Assembly (NCBI GenBank): GCA_963829995.1
Contig: CAWHKW010000013.1
Span: 5,509-69,508 of the forward strand
Source of the DNA: JACCZX01 sp963829995
Lineage (GTDB): Bacteria > Pseudomonadota > Gammaproteobacteria > Burkholderiales > Burkholderiaceae_F
Direction: 5' to 3'
Length of the DNA: 64,000 bases
Of the stretch, positions 18,325-25,373 are shown piece after piece (within the stretch, counting starts at the first letter, position 1; every line of letters starts with the position of its first letter). Under the pieces are notes generated by a model. That model saw only the letters and a list, made by a program, of their open reading frames with translations. It had not been told where the DNA came from and searched no databases. The position numbers and the translations under genes are program-made.

Positions 18325-19505
18325 GGCACCTTTTCGACTATCAGTTCACGCGCACGCTCGCGCGCTTCGCGGTCGATCATCAGTACATCGCCGATATCGC
18401 TCGGAGCGGGAGGATCGAAGGATCCAAGCATCTGTTCGATCGTCGGTGCGATCTCGGTGAAGCGCAACCGCTCCTGCAGAAACGCTTGGACCGCGATTTC
18501 GTTGGCGGCGTTCAATACGACGCTGGCGGCGCCACCACGGCGCAGCGCCGCATACGCATAGTCGAGGCACCGAAACTGTCGCCGGTCGGGTGTCTCGAAC
18601 GTGAGCGGACCCGCGCTCGCGAAGTCGAGCCGGCGCGCGCCGCTGGCTATGCGCTCGGGCCACGCCAGGGCATACGCGAGCGGTGTGCGCATGTCCGGTG
18701 TCCCCATCTGCGCCAATACGGAGCCGTCGCTGAATTCAACCATCGAGTGAATCACGCTCTGCGGGTGAATCACGATGTCGATCCGGTCGGGCGGGATGCC
18801 AAAGAGCCAGCTCGCCTCGATGACTTCCAGCCCCTTGTTCATCAGCGTGGCCGAATCGACCGAAATTTTTCTTCCCATCACCCACTTCGGGTGCGCGCAC
18901 GCTTCGTCGGGAGTGACGCCGTCGAGATCGTGACGCTTCAGGAATGGGCCGCCCGACGCAGTCAAGATCAATCGTGCGTCGTCGCGCTCGGATTTGCTCA
19001 CCCCGGCCAAACATTGGTGAATTGCATTGTGTTCGCTATCGACCGGCAACAGCATGCCGCCGCCACGCTCTACGGCGGCCATCAGCAGCGCACCCGCGCA
19101 GACGATCGCCTCCTTGTTGGCCAACAGCAACCGCTTGCCCGCTGCGGCTGCCGCAAGCGTCGGTTCCAGGCCCGCAGAGCCGACGATGGCAGCCAGCACC
19201 GTGTCGCACTCCGGCGCCTGCGCCGCCGCAATCAACGCTTCCCGGCCGGCTTGGGCCCTGGTCTTTGCGCCGCGGGCGTGCAACGCATCGCGCAGTGAGC
19301 GCTCGAGCTTCGGGTCTCCGATGACTGCAACGTCTGCATCGAATTTCGCGGCAATGTCGGCCAGATCGTTGACATTGGATTGCGCGGTAACCGCAGACAC
19401 TCGATACCGTTGACGGTGACGCTCGATCACGTCGAGAGCGCTGGCCCCGATCGACCCGGTCGCGCCGAGAATCGTGATGCTGCGGACAGCAGCGGCGCTG
19501 GTCAT
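18321..19505 (-). CDS. dxr: 1-deoxy-D-xylulose 5-phosphate reductoisomerase
   Basis: A 394-aa enzyme, the second step of the MEP isoprenoid pathway. The NADPH site is SITILGATGSIGASAL; the metal and substrate region includes LPVDSEHNAIHQCL, LTASGGPFL and HPKWVMGRKISVDSATLMNK. I chose ATG 19505 (MTSAAAVRS), which overlaps the cdsA stop by ATGA, over the in-frame ATG four codons upstream. With uppS and cdsA it places isoprenoid and phospholipid precursor genes in one transcript. Confidence 0.96.
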   Translation of the reverse strand: MTSAAAVRSITILGATGSIGASALDVIERHRQRYRVSAVTAQSNVNDLADIAAKFDADVAVIGDPKLERSLRDALHARGAKTRAQAGREALIAAAQAPECDTVLAAIVGSAGLEPTLAAAAAGKRLLLANKEAIVCAGALLMAAVERGGGMLLPVDSEHNAIHQCLAGVSKSERDDARLILTASGGPFLKRHDLDGVTPDEACAHPKWVMGRKISVDSATLMNKGLEVIEASWLFGIPPDRIDIVIHPQSVIHSMVEFSDGSVLAQMGTPDMRTPLAYALAWPERIASGARRLDFASAGPLTFETPDRRQFRCLDYAYAALRRGGAASVVLNAANEIAVQAFLQERLRFTEIAPTIEQMLGSFDPPAPSDIGDVLMIDREARERARELIVEKVP

Positions 19506-20332
19506 CGAACCAACCACTGAATCACTGCCGCTGACGGCAACACCGGCACCATGGCATCCACCCGATCAAGTATGCCCCCGTGCCCGGGTAGCAATTGACC
19601 GCTGTCCTTGACCCCTGCCTGCCGCTTTAGCAAGCTTTCAAACAGATCGCCGACGATCGACAACCCAACCAGCACCGCCAATAGCAGCAGCGCCCACACC
19701 GGCCCCACCGCCGCAAACAAGTCATTCGAGTACATGCGTGCGGACGGAGCGACCAGCCAGACGACAAGCGCCAGCAGTAGCACGGCCAGGATCGCGCCGA
19801 AGACACCGGCCCACGTCTTACCTGGACTGATATGAGGCGCGAGCTTTCTGCGCCCGAATGCGCGACCGGCGAAATACGCCGCGGTGTCTGCGATCCAGAC
19901 GATGAGGAGAACAGAGAGCAGCGCCAGCACCCCTTGCGACAAAAACTGCATCAGCGCAAACCACGCAGCTGTCACCAGCAGAACCGCCAGCGCCATGCCA
20001 AGCAGGCGCGGCAGGCGCAGCGACATGGCATTCGGCTGCACCAGCAGAGCGACGATCGCGACCCAGATTGTCGCGGCGACCGCGCCCAGCGGCAGCACCA
20101 GCATCTCGCGCGTCTTCGAGGAGGTGAAGACAAGCGCCAGCAAGACCGCACAGACGACCAGCGCAACACTGATCGATGTCGATCGCGCAGCCCCGGTCAA
20201 CTGCAGCCATTCGACCAGCGCGAATCCGAGCAGCGCGGTCACCACGACGGCAAACGCAGTCGCCGACCACACCATCGCGCCAACCGCGACCGTGAGAAGA
20301 ACAGATGCGGTCGCAACGCGCTGCTTCAGCAC
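19502..20332 (-). CDS. cdsA: Phosphatidate cytidylyltransferase
   Basis: A 276-aa integral membrane enzyme that makes CDP-diacylglycerol. There are about seven or eight hydrophobic segments (for example VAVGAMVWSATAFAVVVTAL). The family signature is complete near the C-terminus: ESLLKRQAGVKDSGQ followed by LLPGHGGILDRVDAM, which holds the catalytic Asp and Lys/Arg residues. It lies 18 bases after uppS. Confidence 0.95.
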   Translation of the reverse strand: MLKQRVATASVLLTVAVGAMVWSATAFAVVVTALLGFALVEWLQLTGAARSTSISVALVVCAVLLALVFTSSKTREMLVLPLGAVAATIWVAIVALLVQPNAMSLRLPRLLGMALAVLLVTAAWFALMQFLSQGVLALLSVLLIVWIADTAAYFAGRAFGRRKLAPHISPGKTWAGVFGAILAVLLLALVVWLVAPSARMYSNDLFAAVGPVWALLLLAVLVGLSIVGDLFESLLKRQAGVKDSGQLLPGHGGILDRVDAMVPVLPSAAVIQWLVR

Positions 20333-20350
20333 GACCGCCTCATCTGTTCA

Positions 20351-21160
20351 TTAGGCCGCATCGGCAATCGCGGCGGGTCCTGCCAACTGCTCGCCGGTCA
20401 TGCCGAAACGGCGCTGCCTGCCGGCAAACCATGCGAATGCTCGGTCAAGTTCGACAGCATCGAATTGCGGCCACAAGATGTCGCAAAAATAAAACTCGGT
20501 GTAGGCCAGTTGATACAGCAGAAAGTTGCTGATGCGCTTTTCGCCGCCGGTCCGAATCAACAAATCGGGATCGGGCGCGAAGGCCATTGAAAGATGCGAT
20601 CCGATTTCGGACTCGGTGAGTGCAATCCGGTCGGCGCCGGCTCCAAGCTGAGCGTTCGCGGCCGAGCTTGCCGCTTGCGCAATGTCCCAGCGACCGCCGT
20701 AATCGGCGCAGATCGTCAGTTGCAGCTTCGTATTCTGCTCGGTACGACGCTCGGACTCTACGATCAATCGGCGCAGCTCGGGGTCGAAGCCCGAACGGTC
20801 GCCGACGACCCGCAGCCGGACGCCAAGCTCGATCAGCCTGTCGATCTCGCGCTGCAGAGCGAACACAAATAGCTTCATCAGCGTCGACACTTCGTCGGCC
20901 GGGCGCCGCCAGTTTTCGGAGCTGAAAATAAACAGCGTCAGATACTCGACTCCGCGCTCGCCGCACGCCTGCAGCGTCGTGCGCACCGCGTCGACACCGC
21001 GGGAATGGCCCGCTACGCGGGGTTTGCCTTGCGCAACGGCCCATCGCCCGTTGCCGTCCATGATGACAGCGACATGCCGCGGAATTCGCCGCTCGGGGTT
21101 CGAACTGGTGGATGACTTCTGCGTGCGCACGGTAAGTGAAGCGAAGGATGCCGCGGTCAA
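20351..21160 (-). CDS. uppS: Undecaprenyl diphosphate synthase (cis-prenyltransferase)
   Basis: About 260-269 aa. The first conserved region is HVAVIMDGNGRWAVAQG, with catalytic Asp and substrate Arg/Trp; others are AGHSRGVDAVRTTLQAC, FSSENWRRPADEV and DLLIRTGGEKRISNFLLYQL. It makes the C55 lipid carrier for peptidoglycan and O-antigen. The start is uncertain: a TTG at 21160 overlaps the frr stop (TTGA), and a GTG at 21130 also fits; the first 25 residues are not conserved. Confidence 0.94.
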   Translation of the reverse strand: MTAASFASLTVRTQKSSTSSNPERRIPRHVAVIMDGNGRWAVAQGKPRVAGHSRGVDAVRTTLQACGERGVEYLTLFIFSSENWRRPADEVSTLMKLFVFALQREIDRLIELGVRLRVVGDRSGFDPELRRLIVESERRTEQNTKLQLTICADYGGRWDIAQAASSAANAQLGAGADRIALTESEIGSHLSMAFAPDPDLLIRTGGEKRISNFLLYQLAYTEFYFCDILWPQFDAVELDRAFAWFAGRQRRFGMTGEQLAGPAAIADAA

Positions 21161-21717
21161 ACGGTCATCACTTCCTTTTCTTTCTCCGCGCCAAGCCGGT
21201 CGATCTCGGCGACGTACCGATCGGTCAGCTTCTGGATCGCTTCCTCGGCGCGCCGATCGTCGTCCTCGGAGATCTCCTTGTTCTTCAGCATCTCCTTGAC
21301 GTGGTGATTCGCGTCGCGGCGCAGATTGCGCACGGCCACCTTTGCGTTTTCGCCTTCGTGCTTGACCACCTTGACGAGTTCCTTACGACGTTGCTCGGTC
21401 AGCAGCGGCATCGGCACGCGCACGATGTCCCCGCTGGTGGAGGGATTCAACCCGAGATCGGACTCGCGGATCGCTTTTTCGACGACCGGAATCATCTTCT
21501 TTTCCCATGGCTGGATCGTGATGGTGCGGGCGTCGCCCAGGCCAACCTGCGCCACCTGATTCAGCGGCATCATCGAGCCGTAGTAATCGACCTGTATGTG
21601 GTCGAGCAGCCCAACGTGCGCGCGTCCAGTGCGCACCTTTGCGTAATCGTGCTTCAAAGCCTCGACCGACTTCTGCATTTTCTGCTCGGTCGACTTTTGT
21701 ATCTCCGCAATACTCAT
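21157..21717 (-). CDS. frr: Ribosome recycling factor
   Basis: A 186-aa two-domain protein that splits ribosomes after termination together with EF-G. Typical parts are KVRTGRAHVGLLDHIQVDYY at the domain-I helix, RTITIQPWEKKMIPVVEKAI in the beta domain, and VRNLRRDANHHVKEM near the C-terminus. ATG 21717 has a good AAGGAG site 7 bases upstream, so in-frame upstream sequence is not used. It follows pyrH by 17 bases. Confidence 0.97.
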   Translation of the reverse strand: MSIAEIQKSTEQKMQKSVEALKHDYAKVRTGRAHVGLLDHIQVDYYGSMMPLNQVAQVGLGDARTITIQPWEKKMIPVVEKAIRESDLGLNPSTSGDIVRVPMPLLTEQRRKELVKVVKHEGENAKVAVRNLRRDANHHVKEMLKNKEISEDDDRRAEEAIQKLTDRYVAEIDRLGAEKEKEVMTV

Positions 21718-21734
21718 CGGCTCACTCCTTGCGT

Positions 21735-22481
21735 CTAGACATGAACCAGCGTCCCTTCGTCTTCTCCCAACACCACCCGCTTTAGCGCGCCCCGTTTTGC
21801 GATATTGAACACCTTGATCGGGAGGTTTTGGTCGCGACAAAGCGCGAACGCTGTGGCGTCCATGATCTCCAGCTTGCGATTGATCGCTTCATCGAACGTG
21901 ATCGTCGAGTAGCGCGTTGCCTTCGAATCCTTCTTCGGATCTGCCGAGTAAACGCCGTCGACCTTGGTCGCCTTCAACACGATCTGCGCTCCGATTTCCG
22001 ATCCGCGCAGCGCCGCTGCGGTGTCGGTCGTGAAAAACGGATTGCCGGTGCCGGCGGCAAAGATGACGATCTTGCCTTCTTCGAGATAGCGCAACGCCTT
22101 CGGGCGAATATACGGCTCTACAACCGCCTCGATGTTCAGCGCGGATTGGACGCGCGCTTCGACGCCCGCGCGGCGCAGCGCATCCTGTAACGCCATCGCG
22201 TTCATCACCGTGGCCATCATGCCCATGTAATCGGCGGTCGCGCGATCCATCCCTTCGGCGCCGAGTGCGACGCCACGGAAAATGTTGCCGCCGCCGATGA
22301 CCACCGCGACTTCGACTCCAAGTCGTACGACTTCGCCCAGATCAGCGACCATTCCCTCGACCGTCGCGCGGTTGATCCCGAAGGCGTCGTCGCCCATCAA
22401 CGCTTCGCCAGACAATTTCAGAAGCACCCGCCGATAAGCCGGCGAGGACTTGGGGTTCATCGTGGCATCGTTGGCCGACAT
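21735..22481 (-). CDS. pyrH: UMP kinase
   Basis: About 241-248 aa, an amino-acid-kinase-fold enzyme that phosphorylates UMP. Conserved parts are VLLKLSGEALMG, AVVIGGGNIFRGVA, GTGNPFFTTDTAAALR and ATKVDGVYSADPKKD. Two starts are possible, ATG 22481 (used here) or ATG 22460 (MNPKSSPAYRR); neither has a clear ribosome site. It stands in the rpsB-tsf-pyrH-frr order common to most bacteria. Confidence 0.96.
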   Translation of the reverse strand: MSANDATMNPKSSPAYRRVLLKLSGEALMGDDAFGINRATVEGMVADLGEVVRLGVEVAVVIGGGNIFRGVALGAEGMDRATADYMGMMATVMNAMALQDALRRAGVEARVQSALNIEAVVEPYIRPKALRYLEEGKIVIFAAGTGNPFFTTDTAAALRGSEIGAQIVLKATKVDGVYSADPKKDSKATRYSTITFDEAINRKLEIMDATAFALCRDQNLPIKVFNIAKRGALKRVVLGEDEGTLVHV

Positions 22482-22497
22482 GGGTTGACCGTCGGCG

Positions 22498-23388
22498 TTA
22501 CGCGCGAGCCGCTGCCATCGCAGCAACCTCCGCCGCGAAATCAGTCTGTCGTTTCTCGATTCCCTTGCCCACGACGTACAACACGAAATCCTTGACGCCG
22601 GCGCCTTTGGCCTTCAGAAGCTGCTCGACTGTCTGTTTGCCGTCCTCGGCCTTCACGAAGACCTGACCGAGCAGGGTCACTTCGCGCAAGTACTTTTGCA
22701 CGGTGCCCTCGGCGATCTTGTCCAGCATTGCTTCAGGCTTACCTGCTTCGCGCGCCTTTTCAATGGCAATCCGGCGCTCGGTGTCGAGCAGCTCAGCCGG
22801 CACACCCGTCGAATCCAGCGATTCCGGCTTGCTGGCGGCAATATGCATCGCCACGTCTTTCGCCAGGTCAGCGTCGCCCCCGACTACATCGACCAGCACC
22901 CCGATCTTGCTGCCGCCGTGGATGTAGCTGGCGAGCCGCCCCTGCGCTTCGACTCTGGCAAAGCGCCGGATCGAAATGTTTTCACCGATCTTGCCGATCA
23001 GCGCGGTGCGCGTCGCTTCAACCGTGCTGCTGCCCAGCGGCAGCGACGACAACCCCTGCACATCGGCCGGGTTCTTCGTTGCAACGAGCTTTGCCAGATC
23101 TTTCGCAAACTGCACGAAGTCGGCATTTTTCGCAACGAAATCGGTTTCGGAATTCACTTCGACAATCGCGCCCAGCTTGCCGGCACTATCGATGTCGATC
23201 GCAACGATGCCCTCGGCCGCAACTCTGGACGCGGCCTTGCTCGCCTTGTTTCCCAACTTCACGCGCAGGATCTCTTCTGCCTTCGCCATATCGCCGTCAG
23301 CGTCGGCCAGCGCCTTTTTGCACTCCATCATCGGCGCGTCGGTCTTCTCACGCAGTTCTTTGACCATCGCCGCGGTAATTTCCGCCAT
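22498..23388 (-). CDS. tsf: Translation elongation factor Ts
   Basis: A 296-aa guanine-nucleotide exchange factor for EF-Tu. The N-terminal UBA-like part with VKELREKTDAPMMECKKAL and the core signature with EVNSETDFVAKNADFVQFA (Tsf TDF motif) are clear. The start is ATG 23388 with GGAG upstream. A GC hairpin with a T run stands between it and rpsB, which may lower Ts output relative to S2. Confidence 0.97.
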   Translation of the reverse strand: MAEITAAMVKELREKTDAPMMECKKALADADGDMAKAEEILRVKLGNKASKAASRVAAEGIVAIDIDSAGKLGAIVEVNSETDFVAKNADFVQFAKDLAKLVATKNPADVQGLSSLPLGSSTVEATRTALIGKIGENISIRRFARVEAQGRLASYIHGGSKIGVLVDVVGGDADLAKDVAMHIAASKPESLDSTGVPAELLDTERRIAIEKAREAGKPEAMLDKIAEGTVQKYLREVTLLGQVFVKAEDGKQTVEQLLKAKGAGVKDFVLYVVGKGIEKRQTDFAAEVAAMAAARA

Positions 23389-23408
23389 CACTACTCCAAT
23401 CTTCTTTA

Positions 23409-23431
23409 CAAAAAAGGGGCTTGCGCCCCTT
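23409..23431 (-). terminator. Hairpin with T run between rpsB and tsf (likely partial terminator)
   Basis: On the minus strand AAGGGGC-GCAA-GCCCCTT is followed by a run of T. It lies in the 66-base gap between rpsB and tsf. Comparable attenuating hairpins are known between these genes in other proteobacteria. It probably ends part of the rpsB transcripts; strength cannot be read from sequence. Confidence 0.7.
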
Positions 23432-23454
23432 CCCACCCTCGGCTCGCGCCGAAG

Positions 23455-24207
23455 TTATTGCGCTTCATTCACTTCAACAAACTCTTCGTCGTTATCGTTG
23501 GCCGCAGCCTGCACCACGCCCTGCAGCGCGGCTGCCTTGCCCTCTAGCACCGCATCAGCGATGCCGCGCGCGTACAGGCGCACCGCGCGGCTCGAATCGT
23601 CGTTGCCCGGAATCACGTATGCGACGTTCTCCGGCGAATGATTGGTATCGACCACCGCCACCACCGGAATACCGAGCTTGGCGGCTTCAAGGATCGCAAT
23701 CTTGTGATAGCCAACGTCGATCACGAACAGCGCATCCGGCAGCGCATTCATGTCCTTGATGCCGCCGATCGCCTTGTTGTGCTTCTCGATCTCGCGCTGG
23801 AAATCGAGTGCCTCTTTTTTCGACATCCGCTCGGTGCCGTTGTCAGCGACGATCTGCTCCATCTCTTTCAGCCGCTTGATCGACACTTTGACCGTCTTGA
23901 AATTGGTCAACATGCCTCCGAGCCAGCGCTGATCGACAAAGGGCATGCCGGCACGCTGGGCTTCCTCAATAATCGTGTCGCGCGCCTGGCGCTTGGTGCC
24001 GACAAACAAAATCGTGCCGCGATTGCTAGCGAGTTGCCGCACGAATTTGGTAGCGGCTTGAAACTGATCGAGCGTGCGCTCGAGGTTGATGATGTGAATC
24101 TTGTTGCGGTGGCCGAAAATGAACGGTGCCATTTTCGGATTCCAGAAGCGTGTTTGATGTCCAAAATGGACCCCAGCTTCCAGCATTTGACGCATCGTGA
24201 CCGACAT
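23455..24207 (-). CDS. rpsB: Ribosomal protein uS2
   Basis: A 250-aa small-subunit protein. It begins MSVTMRQMLEAGVHFGHQTR and contains NKIHIINLERT, FVGTKRQARD, VDQRWLGGMLTNFKTV and VVAVVDTNHSPENVAYVIPGND, all typical of S2. It opens the long minus-strand cluster and is divergent from map. The 207-base gap to map must hold the promoter and, by analogy with other proteobacteria, an S2-responsive leader; I could not fold it with certainty. Confidence 0.98.
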   Translation of the reverse strand: MSVTMRQMLEAGVHFGHQTRFWNPKMAPFIFGHRNKIHIINLERTLDQFQAATKFVRQLASNRGTILFVGTKRQARDTIIEEAQRAGMPFVDQRWLGGMLTNFKTVKVSIKRLKEMEQIVADNGTERMSKKEALDFQREIEKHNKAIGGIKDMNALPDALFVIDVGYHKIAILEAAKLGIPVVAVVDTNHSPENVAYVIPGNDDSSRAVRLYARGIADAVLEGKAAALQGVVQAAANDNDEEFVEVNEAQ

Positions 24208-24380
24208 AAATCCCTCTCCAAGGTTAGATCCGGCACGGACATCAAGTCGGGCTGGACTCGCATTGAACTTTGAGTCCGCACCCGCACCTTGGGGATGCCG
24301 TGCGTGATTTCTTGCTGCACTCGACGGTTGTGATTAAGAAATCTCTCGATTTCTGCCGACCGAGGCCGCAAGTAGCCGGA

Positions 24381-24386
24381 TATTAT
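24381..24386 (+). promoter_or_regulatory. Possible -10 element for map
   Basis: TATTAT, 28 bases before the map ATG in an otherwise GC-rich gap. The matching -35 box is poor, so this is a weak call. Confidence 0.3.
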
Positions 24387-24414
24387 AGCCAACCTCAGCC
24401 GAAAAGACGCTCTC

Positions 24415-25257
24415 ATGGCCATTGTGATCAAGACAGCCGAAGAAATCGCCGGAATGCGCGTGGCCGGCCGGCTGGCCTCCGAAGTCCTGGATTTCGTGGC
24501 CCCGCACGTCAAACCCGGTGTCACCACCGGTGAGCTCGATCGTCTGTGCCATGACTACATGACCAACGTGCAGCACACGGTGCCGGCGCCGCTGAACTAC
24601 GCGCCGCCCGGCTACCGGCCCTTTCCCAAGGCAATCTGCACGTCGGTCAACCACCAGGTGTGCCACGGCATTCCTGGCGACAAGGCGCTTAAGAACGGCG
24701 ACGTGCTGAACATCGACGTGACGGTGATCAAGGACGGATTCCACGGGGACACCAGCCGGATGTACTTTGTCGGCGAACCGTCGATTGCGGCGCGGCGGCT
24801 AAGCGACGTGACGTACGACTGCATGTGGCTGGGCATCGCGCAGGTGCGACCCGGCGCGACGATCGGCGATATCGGCCATGCGATCCAGGCACACGCGGAG
24901 AAGAACGGCTACAGCGTCGTGCGGGAATTCTGTGGTCACGGTATCGGACGCAAGTTTCACGAAGAGCCGCAGATCCTGCACTACGGCAAGCCCGGAACAC
25001 TGGAGCCACTAACGCCCGGAATGATCTTTACGGTTGAGCCGATGATCAACGCCGGGCGGCGCGAGATCAAAGAGCTGGCCGACGGCTGGACGATCGTGAC
25101 CAAGGACCATTCGCTCTCCGCGCAGTGGGAACACACGGTGCTGGTGACCAAATCCGGGTTCGAAGTGATGACCCTATCGGCTGGTGCGCCTGCCCGGCCC
25201 GCGTTTGTCCAGCAACAAAACGCAGACGCGCACGAGCACGAGCACGCTCCGGCTTAG
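24415..25257 (+). CDS. map: Methionine aminopeptidase, type I
   Basis: A 280-aa enzyme that removes the start Met from new proteins. The pita-bread metal ligands are all present: His in HQVCHGIPGDKAL, two Asp in NIDVTVIKDGFHGDTSRM, His in FCGHGIGRKFHEEP, and Glu residues in FTVEPMINAG and near QWEHTVLVT. About 20 extra C-terminal residues (QQQNADAHEHEHAPA) are His/Glu rich and not part of the usual fold; they might bind metal. It is divergent from rpsB, a frequent arrangement, and is followed by glnD. Confidence 0.97.
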   Translation: MAIVIKTAEEIAGMRVAGRLASEVLDFVAPHVKPGVTTGELDRLCHDYMTNVQHTVPAPLNYAPPGYRPFPKAICTSVNHQVCHGIPGDKALKNGDVLNIDVTVIKDGFHGDTSRMYFVGEPSIAARRLSDVTYDCMWLGIAQVRPGATIGDIGHAIQAHAEKNGYSVVREFCGHGIGRKFHEEPQILHYGKPGTLEPLTPGMIFTVEPMINAGRREIKELADGWTIVTKDHSLSAQWEHTVLVTKSGFEVMTLSAGAPARPAFVQQQNADAHEHEHAPA

Positions 25258-25373
25258 TAGCCTGATGCGAAACGTAGCGAGCAGCTCCGAGGTTGCGTCG
25301 AGGAGCGCAGGCGTACGGACGTACGTTGAAGGGAGCACCGGAGACGCAAGATCGGGGCGCGCAGTAGTTTCGT

